From Nocardioides campestrisoli (GTDB taxonomy: Bacteria > Actinomycetota > Actinomycetes > Propionibacteriales > Nocardioidaceae), in NCBI RefSeq assembly GCF_013624435.2, contig NZ_CP061768.1, positions 1,054,001 to 1,118,000 of the forward strand: a stretch of 64,000 nt of DNA, given 5' to 3'. Position numbers and translations under genes: made by a program. Shown piece by piece: positions 51,161 to 59,160 of this stretch (position 1 is its first letter; the number at the start of each line of letters is the position of its first letter). The notes under the pieces are model-generated. The model did no database searches. It was not told the DNA's origin and saw only the letters and a list, made by a program, of their open reading frames with translations.

Positions 51161-52083
51161 CGTGCCGATCCTGCCTGAGTCGATCCTGCCTGAGCCGGTC
51201 CTGCCTGAGCCGGTCCTTCCGTGCGCGGTCCCGCGAGGCGCGGCTCGGCGACGGTGAAGACCTGCCCGTTGACCGGGAACTCCGGCTGGGCGCCGGGCTT
51301 GACGCCGGACCCGGTCCACCGGGGGTCCAGGGCGGGCTCGAGCTCCAGGCCGGACCAGGTCATCGGGATCCCCGCGGCTCCGCTCGGCCGGGGTCCGTCC
51401 ATCAGCTGCACGTGCAGGTGGGGCTCCGAGGAGTTGCCGGTGTTGCCGACCTCGGCGAGCTGGTGCCCCGCCGCCACCCGGGCACCGGCGGCGACGGTGG
51501 CCGACCCTCGTCGCAGGTGGGCGTAGGCGGCGCAGGTGCCGTCGTCGTGCTCGACCACGACGTGGTTGCCCAGGAGCCCGGCGGCACCGCGCAGCTCGCG
51601 CCAGAACCCGTCGACCGTGAGCATCGCGATCAGCAGCGGCCAGGTGTCGCGGGCCCGGTGGTCGCGCTGACCGTCGGCGACGCGCAGCACCGTGCCGCCC
51701 GCCATCGCATGCACCGGCCGGCCGAACGCGGCGTACGAGGCGGGCCGGCGGCCGCGCAGCGACCAGCCGAGCCGTGCGGGCGCCTCCTCTCCGCTGGGGA
51801 CCAGCAGGTCCACGGCGTACGTCTGACCCATGGAGCGGACCCCGTGGCTCGGCACCGCCGACCCGGGGCTGTTCAGGGCCACCCAGCGACCCCGCACCGG
51901 CGCGAGCACCGGCACCGGGTCGCGCGACGGCGGTTGCGTGGGACGCACCAGGAAGAGCAGGAACGGGACGGCGACCACGAGCAGGCCCCAGGGGAACGGC
52001 ACGTCCACCACGGCGGTGACCACGACCGCGAGCACGAAGAGACGCAGCCACCAGGTCTGCCCGCGGGCGATCGCGCCCCTCAT
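51157..52083 (-). CDS. M23-family (LytM) metallopeptidase, membrane-anchored
   Basis: A 308-residue peptidase of the lysostaphin type, likely acting on peptidoglycan cross-links outside the membrane. Two hydrophobic segments at residues about 12-55 anchor it. The M23 zinc motif is in VRSMGQTYAVD, HVVVEHDDGTCAAYAHL and SSEPHLHVQLMDG (the HxH pair). The tail contains 15-base in-frame repeats encoding AQAGP-like pentapeptides. ATG 52083 overlaps the ArsR stop (ATGA). Confidence 0.85.
   Translation of the reverse strand: MRGAIARGQTWWLRLFVLAVVVTAVVDVPFPWGLLVVAVPFLLFLVRPTQPPSRDPVPVLAPVRGRWVALNSPGSAVPSHGVRSMGQTYAVDLLVPSGEEAPARLGWSLRGRRPASYAAFGRPVHAMAGGTVLRVADGQRDHRARDTWPLLIAMLTVDGFWRELRGAAGLLGNHVVVEHDDGTCAAYAHLRRGSATVAAGARVAAGHQLAEVGNTGNSSEPHLHVQLMDGPRPSGAAGIPMTWSGLELEPALDPRWTGSGVKPGAQPEFPVNGQVFTVAEPRLAGPRTEGPAQAGPAQAGSTQAGSAR
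51167..51211 (-). repeat. three 15-base tandem repeats in the M23 tail
   Basis: Units at 51167-51181, 51182-51196 and 51197-51211 differ at one or two bases each (GATCCTGCCTGAGTC and close variants). They keep the frame and add AQAG(P/S) pentapeptides to the peptidase C-terminus, so expansion and contraction would change tail length without breaking the gene. Confidence 0.85.
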
Positions 52084-52592
52084 CGCCGGGCCGCCTGCAC
52101 CATGACCAGGGCGGGGACCACCCGGGCGACCGGTACCTCGTACCGCCCACCGCCGAGGGCGCTCAGCCAGCCGGCGGCGACCAGCTGGCGCAGGTGGTGG
52201 TAGACCTGCCCGCTGGTCCCGACGCCCTCGGTCGCGGTCAGCTCCGGGACGGTGGCCACTCCGGCCAGAACCTGCTGGAGCAGTCGCAGCCGGACCGGGT
52301 GCCCCAGGGCGGCGAAGGCATCGCTCGTGGTCGCCCAGTCGAGCTCGAGCAGGTCCTGGGTGACGGCTCCCTCCTGCCACTGGGCCGTGCGACCGTCGGG
52401 CAGCTCGACGTGGCCCACCAGCATCACCGCGCCGGGCCCCGGCACCCGCGCCCGCAGCCCCTCCAGGGCCCAGAAGACCGGGTCCGCCGCGGCGGCGGGG
52501 GACTGGCTGGTCTGGCTGGTCTGGGTGATCTGGGTGGCCTCGAGCGCGGCGATGCGGCGCTCGAGATCGGTGACACGGTCGTCGAGACTCAT
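52080..52592 (-). CDS. ArsR-type winged-helix transcriptional regulator
   Basis: A 170-residue regulator. A short coiled coil (DRVTDLERRIAALEATQ) precedes a low-complexity TQTSQTSQSP linker and a domain (FWALEGLRARVPGPGAVMLVGHVELPDG) before the winged helix (SDAFAALGHPVRLRLLQQVLAGVATVPELTATEGVGTSGQVYHHLRQLVAAGWL). ALGHPVRLRLL is the ArsR family mark. No metal-binding Cys pair is obvious, so the signal is unknown. A perfect palindrome 15 bases upstream suggests autoregulation together with the coupled M23 gene. Confidence 0.88.
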   Translation of the reverse strand: MSLDDRVTDLERRIAALEATQITQTSQTSQSPAAAADPVFWALEGLRARVPGPGAVMLVGHVELPDGRTAQWQEGAVTQDLLELDWATTSDAFAALGHPVRLRLLQQVLAGVATVPELTATEGVGTSGQVYHHLRQLVAAGWLSALGGGRYEVPVARVVPALVMVQAARR

Positions 52593-52606
52593 GGCACCAC
52601 GATAGT

Positions 52607-52618
52607 ACGTAATTACGT
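52607..52618 (-). promoter_or_regulatory. palindromic operator before the ArsR-type gene
   Basis: ACGTAATTACGT (52607-52618) is a perfect 12-base palindrome. A minus-strand TACTAT (52601-52606) right after it is a good -10 ten bases before the ATG. The site also overlaps the stop codon of the upstream VOC gene. Such a position fits a repressor that blocks its own promoter. Confidence 0.65.
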
Positions 52619-53332
52619 GATGTCGTGATCTGCCGGCGGGAAGACGCAGAACTCGTTGCCCTCCGGGTCCGCCAGGACGGTCCATCCCGGCTGCTCCCAG
52701 CGCGGCTCTGCCCCCCGGGCCAGCAGCTCCTCCACCCGGCCGGTCACGTCCCAGTGCACCCGGGAGGGCGCCGTCCGCGGCTCAGGCACCGGGACGAAGT
52801 CGAGGGTCATCCGCTCGTCGACCGCGACGCCCTCCAGCGTCCACCAGTCGTGCTCCGGCGCGTGGGTCGCCTCCGCGCCGAAGAGCGCTCCCCACCAGCG
52901 GGCCTGGGCCTGCGGGTCGGCGCAGTCGACGACCACCCCGTGCAGCCGGTAGCCAGGCACCTGTCCGGGGGGTCGGAGGAAGGCGCAGAACTCGTTGCCC
53001 TCCGGGTCGGCCATCACCGTCCACCCGAGCCCGGTCGCCTCGGCGGGGGCGAGCACCGTGGCGCCGCGCGCGACCAGCTCCTCGATCGTGGCCGAGTCGA
53101 TGTCCGGGTGCATCCGGTTCTTCACCCGGTGGGGACGGTCCACCTCGTTGAGCCACACGGTGTGCCGCGCGGTCGGTCCGTCGAGCCGGTGGGGTGCGGT
53201 GGGGTCCGCCACGTCCAGGCCGAGCACCGGGGCCCAGAACCGCGACTGGGCGGCCACGTCCACGGCGTCCAGGCACAGCGCCTTCCAGGTCACGAGCGGC
53301 CGGGGCATCTGTGGTTCGGTGGTCACCGTCAC
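52613..53332 (-). CDS. VOC-family protein with two tandem glyoxalase-like domains
   Basis: A 239-residue protein of two VOC repeats. The first spans about residues 8-120 (LVTWKALCLDAVDVAAQSRFWAPVLGLDV ... TVMADPEGNEFCAFL) and the second 125-235 (LHGVVVDCADPQAQARWWGALFG ... TVLADPEGNEFCVF). The family includes glyoxalases, dioxygenases and antibiotic-binding resistance proteins; this group of glyoxalase-like domain proteins has no fixed function. The start is uncertain: GTG 53332, GTG 53326 and ATG 53308 are all in frame. It overlaps the ArsR-type operator at its end. Confidence 0.82.
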   Translation of the reverse strand: MTVTTEPQMPRPLVTWKALCLDAVDVAAQSRFWAPVLGLDVADPTAPHRLDGPTARHTVWLNEVDRPHRVKNRMHPDIDSATIEELVARGATVLAPAEATGLGWTVMADPEGNEFCAFLRPPGQVPGYRLHGVVVDCADPQAQARWWGALFGAEATHAPEHDWWTLEGVAVDERMTLDFVPVPEPRTAPSRVHWDVTGRVEELLARGAEPRWEQPGWTVLADPEGNEFCVFPPADHDIT

Positions 53333-53390
53333 AGTGAACCAGGGACGAACGGCCCTGGCACGCCCCCGGGGCCGCTTCCAGGATGGAGCG

Positions 53391-53837
53391 ATGGTCACCG
53401 AGAGGATCACCGCCTCCGCCTGGTCCGCCGGCTCCGCCGACCGGCTGTGGGCGCTGGCCAGCGACGTGGAGCGTTGGCCCGATCGGCTGGACACGGTCGA
53501 CTCGGTGCGCGAGCTGAGCAGCGGGCCCACCCAGGTCGGCTCCCGGTTCGAGGTGCGTCAGCCCGGGCTGCCCCGGGCCGTGTGGGAGGTGACCGACTGG
53601 CAGGCCCGCTCCTTCACCTGGGTCTCCTCGGCCCTCGGCATCCGCAGCACGGCGGTGCACTCGGTGCGCGAGGACCACGACGGCGCGAGCCTGGACCTGT
53701 CGCTGGAGTGGACCGGGCCCCTGACGGTGGTGATGAGTCGGCTGCTGGGCGGTCGGGCGACGGGGATGGTCGAGCACGAGGCGGTCACCTTCGCGCGGCT
53801 GGCCGAGCGGGAGACGCCGGAGGGCGGCCTGTCCTAG
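53391..53837 (+). CDS. SRPBCC-family (START-like) protein
   Basis: A 148-residue protein with the helix-grip fold of polyketide cyclase/dehydrase-like proteins (TASAWSAGSADRLWALASDVERWPDRLDTVDSVREL). Members bind hydrophobic ligands or form a lipid-like pocket; function here is not known. ATG 53391 has CAGGAT ending six bases before it. It diverges from the VOC gene, which implies a shared 58-base regulatory region. Confidence 0.82.
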   Translation: MVTERITASAWSAGSADRLWALASDVERWPDRLDTVDSVRELSSGPTQVGSRFEVRQPGLPRAVWEVTDWQARSFTWVSSALGIRSTAVHSVREDHDGASLDLSLEWTGPLTVVMSRLLGGRATGMVEHEAVTFARLAERETPEGGLS

Positions 53838-53857
53838 CCGGGTGGCAAGGTGGCCCG

Positions 53858-55540
53858 GTGACCCGGATCTCCCTCTCCCGCCTGCCCGGGGAACGGGCGC
53901 TGGTCCGGGACGGGGCGCAGGAGCGGGTGCTCGACGCGACCGACCTGCCGGCGTACGTGGCCGACCGCGAAGAGGCGGAGTCCCCGCGCTGGGTCTGGGA
54001 CGACACGGCGCGGTGGTACCCCTCGCTGCTCGCCGCGGGGGTCCGGGTGGCGCGCTGCCACGACCTGAGGCTCTGCCACCACCTGCTGCGCCGGGCGCCG
54101 GCCGCGGACGCCCGGCTGCTCGACGGCGAGGAGTCCGGGCACTGGGACCGGCTCGGTCCGAGCACGCCGTCGGAGCCGGCGCTCTTCTCCGTCGACGACA
54201 CCGCGGAGCACCTGCGCGCCGACCTCGAGGACGCTCGGCAGCTCGCCGTCGTGACCGCCTCCCGGGAGCCCTCGCGGTTGCGGCTGCTGCTCGCCGCGGA
54301 GTCCGCTGGCGCCCTGGTCGCGGTGGAGATGACGCATGCCGGGGTGCCCTGGCGCACCGATGTGCACGAGCGGCTGCTCGCGGACCTGCTCGGTCCGCGG
54401 CCACCGCGCGGGGCCCGACCCGCTCGGCTCGAGGAGCTCGCCGAGCAGGTGCGTCGGGCGCTCGAGAGCCCAGGGCTCAACCCCGACTCGCGCCCCGACC
54501 TGCTGTCCGCGCTGCGCCGCGCCGGCCTCGACGTGGAGGACACGCGGGCCTGGACGCTGCGCCGGCTCGACCACCCCGGGATCGAGCCGCTGTTGCGCTA
54601 CAAGCAGCTCGCGCACCTCTTCTCCACCTCCGGCTGGGCCTGGAGCGACCAGTGGGTGCGGGGCGGTCGGTTCCGCCCCGTCTACCAGCCCGCCGGGTCG
54701 TCCACCGGGCGCTGGTCGTCGGCCGGGGGCGGTGCGCTGTCGTTCCCGGCGCAGATCCGCCCGGCGGCCGTCGCCGACGACGGGTGGACGCTGGTGGTCT
54801 CCGACGTCGCCCAGCTCGAGCCGCGGGTGCTCGCCGGGATGAGCGGCGACACCGCACTCGCCCGCTCCGCCAGGGGCGCGGACCTCTACCAGGGGATGGT
54901 CGAGGACGGCGCCGTGGCCAGCCGCAACGACGCCAAGCTCGGTCTGCTCGGCGCGATGTACGGCGCGACCAGCGGGCAGAGCGGGCGGATGGTGGCCGGG
55001 CTCTCGCGCCGCTACCCCGAGGCGTTCGGCCTGGTCGAGGCCGCCGCCCGGGCCGGCGAACGCGGCGAGTCGGTGCGCACGCTGCTGGGCCGGGGGTCGC
55101 CGAGCCTCGGCGAGGTCTGGGACCACGACCCGACCGCGCCGTCCGCCGACCCCGACGGGCAGGCACGGCTGCGGCGGGCGTACGGCCGGTTCACCCGCAA
55201 CTTCGTGGTGCAGGGCACCGGTGCCGAGTGGGCGCTGTGCTGGCTGGCCGACCTGCGCGCCCGGCTGTGGCGCCTGGGCGCGCAGGGGGGAGCGGACCGG
55301 CCGCTCACCGCCCGGCCGCACCTGGTCTTCTTCCTGCACGACGAGGTCGTCGTGCACACCCCGCAGGCCCTGGCCGAGCGGGTCGTCGAGGAGTGTCGGC
55401 GGGCCGCGGCGTCCGCCGCGGACCTGCTCTTCCGCGAGCTGGCCGTCGACTTCCCGCTCAACGTCTCCGTCGTCCGGTCCTACGCGGAGGCGGGCAAGCC
55501 CGGGGTGGCAGGGGTGGCACCGCCCGATCGGGACGCGTGA
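53858..55540 (+). CDS. PolA-type DNA polymerase without 5'-nuclease domain
   Basis: A 560-residue family-A polymerase. It lacks the N-terminal 5'-3' nuclease of DNA polymerase I. Polymerase motif A is SDVAQLEPRVLAG with D316; motif B is around RNDAKLGLLGAMYG; motif C is FLHDEVVVHT with D495 and E496. The region before residue 250 is where a 3'-5' exonuclease would sit, but its acidic residues are not clearly conserved. Motif A lacks the usual Tyr of DYSQIELR, which may alter fidelity. Similar short polymerases are common in actinobacteria and probably act in repair. CAAGGT at 53846-53851 is six bases before GTG 53858. Confidence 0.85.
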   Translation: MTRISLSRLPGERALVRDGAQERVLDATDLPAYVADREEAESPRWVWDDTARWYPSLLAAGVRVARCHDLRLCHHLLRRAPAADARLLDGEESGHWDRLGPSTPSEPALFSVDDTAEHLRADLEDARQLAVVTASREPSRLRLLLAAESAGALVAVEMTHAGVPWRTDVHERLLADLLGPRPPRGARPARLEELAEQVRRALESPGLNPDSRPDLLSALRRAGLDVEDTRAWTLRRLDHPGIEPLLRYKQLAHLFSTSGWAWSDQWVRGGRFRPVYQPAGSSTGRWSSAGGGALSFPAQIRPAAVADDGWTLVVSDVAQLEPRVLAGMSGDTALARSARGADLYQGMVEDGAVASRNDAKLGLLGAMYGATSGQSGRMVAGLSRRYPEAFGLVEAAARAGERGESVRTLLGRGSPSLGEVWDHDPTAPSADPDGQARLRRAYGRFTRNFVVQGTGAEWALCWLADLRARLWRLGAQGGADRPLTARPHLVFFLHDEVVVHTPQALAERVVEECRRAAASAADLLFRELAVDFPLNVSVVRSYAEAGKPGVAGVAPPDRDA

Positions 55541-55607
55541 CCCGCACGGCTCGGGACCAGGGTCCTTTGACGACGAGGGGCGGCGGCGATTCGATGGAAG
55601 AGCGCGG

Positions 55608-55657
55608 TCCGGTCCTGCAGAGGCACCGGAACGTTTGCCCGTCGGAGGGTCCGGGCA
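55608..55657 (+). other. structured leader of two adjacent hairpins
   Basis: TCCGGT (55608-55613) pairs with ACCGGA (55625-55630), and TGCCCG (55636-55641) with CGGGCA (55652-55657). The two hairpins lie in a leader of about 160 bases between the polymerase gene and the 42-codon gene at 55700. I do not recognise a named riboswitch. The stems are short, so the structure is a candidate only. Confidence 0.45.
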
Positions 55658-55699
55658 CGTGACCCCCCGTCCTGCTCGGAGACATGGAAGGAAGCACTC

Positions 55700-55828
55700 G
55701 TGGCTACCACTCACCCGGCCGTCCGGGCTCGAGACGAGGACCGCAAGGCAGAGCTGTGGGGACTGGCGATGCTCTGGTTCGTCCCGTGCGTCGGCTTTCT
55801 GATGGCCGTCCTCGGACTGGGCTACTGA
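55700..55828 (+). CDS. 42-residue single-span membrane protein
   Basis: A short gene starting at GTG 55700 after GGAAGGAAG, ending in TGA at 55826-55828. The product has a charged N-terminus (ATTHPAVRARDEDRKAELWG) and one hydrophobic helix at residues about 23-42 (LAMLWFVPCVGFLMAVLGLGY). The ribosome site, GC3-type codon use and stop placement support real coding. It could be a regulatory microprotein in the membrane. No function is known to me. Confidence 0.65.
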   Translation: MATTHPAVRARDEDRKAELWGLAMLWFVPCVGFLMAVLGLGY

Positions 55829-55887
55829 CGCCCGTCCCTCCGTGCGGCCCCTGAGGCCTCGCTCCGAGCACGGCCCGGAGCGCCGCC

Positions 55888-57369
55888 TCAGGTGCCGCAG
55901 AAGGTCTGGTACGCCGAGTCGAACTCGGCCGGACCTGCCTCGGCGTACCGCTCCAGACCGGGGCGCTCGTCGTAGGGCGACGTCACCGCCGTCATCAGCT
56001 GCCGCAGTGGCGCGAGGTCCCCGGCGACCGCGGCGCTGAGCGCCTCCTCGACCAGGTGGTTGCGCGGCACGTAGACCGGGTTGGTCCGGTCCATGACGTC
56101 GGCCTCGGGGGAGAGCACCGTCCAGTCGTCGAGCCAGGCGTCGACCGCGGCCAGGTCGAGCACCAAGGACCGGGCTGGCTCGCGGTCGCCGCGGGCGGCC
56201 CGGCCCAGCGCCCGGAAGAAGCCCGTGTGGTCGACGTGGCCGGCGGTCATCAGCTCGTCCAGCCGGGCGGCGAGCGCGGCCACCGTCGCGTCGGTGACCG
56301 AGGCGGAGACCAGGCCGAGCTGCTCCCGCGACCTCGCCGTGGAGGCGGCCGCGAGCAGCGGCCGGAAGGTGGCCAGCTGCTCGGTGGCGAGCGCGACCGC
56401 GGCGCTCTCGTCGTCTGCGAGGAGCGGCAGCATCGCCTCGGCGAGCCGGGCCAGGTTCCACTCCGCGGCCGCGGGCTGGTTGCCGAAGGCGTACCGACCG
56501 CCGGTGTCGATGGAGCTGAAGACCCGCCGCGGGTCGTGGGCGTCGAGGAAGGCGCACGGCCCGTAGTCGATCGTCTCCCCGGAGAGGGTCATGTTGTCGG
56601 TGTTCATCACCCCGTGCACGAAGCCGAGCGCCGTCCACCGGGCGAGCAGCTCGGCCTGCGCGGCGACGACCGCGGCGTACAGGGCCAGGTAGGGGTGCTC
56701 CGCCTCCGCCGCCTCGGGGTAGTGGCGGGCGATCGCGTGGTCGGCCAGCCGGCGCAGCAGGGACACCTCGCCGGTGGCGCGGGCGTACTGGAAGGTGCCG
56801 ACCCGCAGGTGGCTGCTGGCGACGCGGGCGAGCACGGCGCCCGGCAGCACGGTCTCGCGCTGCACCGGTCGGCCCGTGGCGACGACGGCCAGCGACCGGG
56901 TGGTCGGCACGCGGAGCGCGTGCATCGCCTCGCTCACCACGTACTCGCGCAGCATCGGGCCGACCGCGGCCAGACCGTCCCCTCCGCGCGCGAGCGGGGT
57001 GCGCCCCGACCCCTTGAGGTGGAGGTCGCGGACCCGGCCCGCCGGGTCGGTGAGCTCACCGAGCAGCAGGGCCCGGCCGTCGCCCAGGCGCGGCGACCAG
57101 CCGCCGAACTGGTGCCCGGCGTAGACCTGGGCGACCGGTGCCGCCCCCTCGGGGACCGCGCCCCCGGTCAGCAGGGCGATCCCGTCCGCGCTGCGCAGCC
57201 ACCCGGCGTCGAGGCCGAGCTCGGCGGCCAGCTCCTCGTTGAGGACCAGCAGCTCGGGCTCCGGGGCCGGCTCGGCGCGCCAGGGCACGGCCAGCTCGGG
57301 GAGGTCGGTCGCGTAGCGGCGGTCGAGGACGATCCGGGAGGCGGGTGCGGTGGAGGTCACCCCCTCCAC
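55888..57369 (-). CDS. selO: SelO/YdiU-type protein adenylyltransferase
   Basis: A 493-residue pseudokinase-fold enzyme that transfers AMP to Ser, Thr or Tyr of proteins, linked to redox stress. The marks are [67 protein letters not shown] (catalytic region) and the C-terminal FCGT. The penultimate-region cysteine replaces selenocysteine found in animal forms, and the codon is TGC, not TGA. Length is normal for bacteria. ATG or an alternative start at 57369 gives MEGVTSTAP. Confidence 0.95.
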   Translation of the reverse strand: MEGVTSTAPASRIVLDRRYATDLPELAVPWRAEPAPEPELLVLNEELAAELGLDAGWLRSADGIALLTGGAVPEGAAPVAQVYAGHQFGGWSPRLGDGRALLLGELTDPAGRVRDLHLKGSGRTPLARGGDGLAAVGPMLREYVVSEAMHALRVPTTRSLAVVATGRPVQRETVLPGAVLARVASSHLRVGTFQYARATGEVSLLRRLADHAIARHYPEAAEAEHPYLALYAAVVAAQAELLARWTALGFVHGVMNTDNMTLSGETIDYGPCAFLDAHDPRRVFSSIDTGGRYAFGNQPAAAEWNLARLAEAMLPLLADDESAAVALATEQLATFRPLLAAASTARSREQLGLVSASVTDATVAALAARLDELMTAGHVDHTGFFRALGRAARGDREPARSLVLDLAAVDAWLDDWTVLSPEADVMDRTNPVYVPRNHLVEEALSAAVAGDLAPLRQLMTAVTSPYDERPGLERYAEAGPAEFDSAYQTFCGT

Positions 57370-57405
57370 GGTACCGACCTGAGGGGCCGCAGACGAGCGC
57401 CTGCC

Positions 57406-58125
57406 TCAGCGCAGGGCGTACGTCGCCAGGGAGACCCCGACGTAGTGGCTGAGGAAGGCCAGGATGGTGAAGGTGTGGAAGACCTCGTGGAAGCCGAACC
57501 AGCGCGGGTTGGGGTCGGGCCGCTTCGTGCCGTAGACGACGCCGCCCAGGGTGTAGAGCGCTCCGCCGACCACGACCAGGGTGATCACCGCGATGCCGAG
57601 GGGCCGGCCGTAGTCCATCGCACCGTCGACGAACCCGCCGAAGAAGAAGACCGGCGCCCAGCCCAGGGCGATGTAGATCGGCGCGGACAGCCAGCGCGGG
57701 TGCTTGAGCCAGAACAGCTTCATCGCCACGCCGGCCAGCGCGCCGCCCCAGCTGATCCCGAGCATCCACCACCGGTCGGCCCCGTCCAGCAGGAGCACCG
57801 CGAACGGGGTGCAGGAGCCGGCGATCAGCACGAAGATGTTGGAGTGGTCGAAGCGCTTGAGGTGCGCGTGCGTCCGCGGCGACCAGCGCCCGCGGTGGTA
57901 GACGGCCGAGACGGTGAACAGCAGCAGCGCGGAGAGCGCGAAGACGGCGGACGCCAGACGGGTGGCCGGGGTGGGGGAGAGCGCGACCAGCACGATCCCC
58001 GCGGCCAGCGCCACCGGCACGGTCCCGGCGTGCAGCCAGCCGCGCAGCTTGGGCTTGACGTCCTCCAGGGCACCTTCGACCCTGTCCTGCAGGTGATCCA
58101 TGCGTGTGCGCGCCGCGTCGCTCAT
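57406..58125 (-). CDS. hemolysin III / YqfA-type membrane protein
   Basis: A 239-residue protein of the PAQR/hemolysin III group with about seven membrane helices. Conserved polar and histidine residues are in TVSAVYHRGRWSPRTHAHLKRFDHSNIF and near the C-terminus (FHEVFHTFTILAFLSHYVGV), which likely coordinate a metal. The function in bacteria is not settled; the hemolysin name is historical. ATG 58125 has minus-strand TAACTT seven bases upstream, a leaderless-type signal. The N-terminus (residues 1-30) is amphipathic. Confidence 0.92.
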   Translation of the reverse strand: MSDAARTRMDHLQDRVEGALEDVKPKLRGWLHAGTVPVALAAGIVLVALSPTPATRLASAVFALSALLLFTVSAVYHRGRWSPRTHAHLKRFDHSNIFVLIAGSCTPFAVLLLDGADRWWMLGISWGGALAGVAMKLFWLKHPRWLSAPIYIALGWAPVFFFGGFVDGAMDYGRPLGIAVITLVVVGGALYTLGGVVYGTKRPDPNPRWFGFHEVFHTFTILAFLSHYVGVSLATYALR

Positions 58126-58235
58126 GACCCCCAAGTTACGACACCGTAGGTGGCGGGTCACGGATTCGCGACGCTCGTCACTCCGTGCCCGGCGTGCGTG
58201 AGGCGCGGCGACCGTGGTGGGTAGCATCGGCGTTC

Positions 58236-59012
58236 ATGGGGAACTTCAAGGACGCCGTGCGCCGGCTGCTCTACCCGGCGTACGAGTCCCGGGTGGTGAA
58301 GTTCCTCCCGCCCGACCGGATCCCCCAGCACGTGGGCGTGATGCTCGACGGCAACCGGCGGTGGGCGCGGGCGGTCGGGGCCGAGACGTCCAAGGGCTAC
58401 CAGGCCGGCGCCGACAACATCGAGCCGTTCCTGGGGTGGTGCGAGGAGCTCGGGGTCAAGGTGGTCACCCTGTGGCTGCTGTCCACCGACAACCTCAACC
58501 GCCCGACGGAGCAGCTGACCGGGCTGCTCACCGTGATCGAGGGCGCCGTTGACTCGCTGGCGGCGACCGGTCGCTGGCGGGTGCACCCCGTGGGCGCGCT
58601 GGACCTGCTGCCCGACGAGACCCAGTCCCGGTTCAAGGCGGCCGCCGAGGCGACCCGGGACGTGGACGGCCTGCTGGTCAACGTGGCCGTCGGGTACGGC
58701 GGACGCCAGGAGATTGCCGACGCCGTACGCTCGCTCCTGCTCGAGCAGGCGGCGGCCGGCAGGACCCTGGAGGAGCTCGCCGAGACCCTCGACGTGGAGC
58801 ACATCGCGGAGCACCTCTACACCAAGGGCCAGCCCGATCCGGACCTGGTGATCCGCACCTCGGGAGAGCAGCGCCTGAGCGGCTTCCTGCTCTGGCAGAG
58901 CGCGCACAGCGAGTTCTACTTCTGCGAGGCGCTCTGGCCGGACTTCCGGCGGGTCGACTTCCTCCGGGCGATCCGGGCGTACGCCGAGCGGGAGCGTCGG
59001 TTCGGGACCTGA
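58236..59012 (+). CDS. uppS: cis-prenyltransferase (isoprenyl diphosphate synthase)
   Basis: A 258-residue enzyme that extends allylic diphosphates with isopentenyl units, for undecaprenyl or shorter carriers of cell-wall synthesis. VMLDGNRRWARAVG holds the catalytic D38, with the NLNRPTEQL and RTSGEQRLSGFLLWQSAHSEFYF segments that bind IPP and the diphosphate. Actinobacteria often have two such genes, one making Z,E-farnesyl diphosphate and one the decaprenyl chain; chain length here cannot be told. TAGCAT stands eight bases before ATG 58236. Confidence 0.92.
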   Translation: MGNFKDAVRRLLYPAYESRVVKFLPPDRIPQHVGVMLDGNRRWARAVGAETSKGYQAGADNIEPFLGWCEELGVKVVTLWLLSTDNLNRPTEQLTGLLTVIEGAVDSLAATGRWRVHPVGALDLLPDETQSRFKAAAEATRDVDGLLVNVAVGYGGRQEIADAVRSLLLEQAAAGRTLEELAETLDVEHIAEHLYTKGQPDPDLVIRTSGEQRLSGFLLWQSAHSEFYFCEALWPDFRRVDFLRAIRAYAERERRFGT

Positions 59013-59160
59013 CCCGGCCGTCCGGGACCGCACCGGTCTGCGGATGGGCGCCGGCGATCTCGTGAAACAGATCACAAGCGCCACCTTCGTCTTGGGTTCC
59101 CGACGGGGCGTCAGTAAGTTGGCGACATGGTGTCGATAACTTCTCAGGCCGGGTGATCAC

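Noticed and set aside
55888..57369. selenocysteine in SelO
   Set aside because: The C-terminal FCGT is encoded with a normal TGC codon and the frame ends after it; no recoding is needed.
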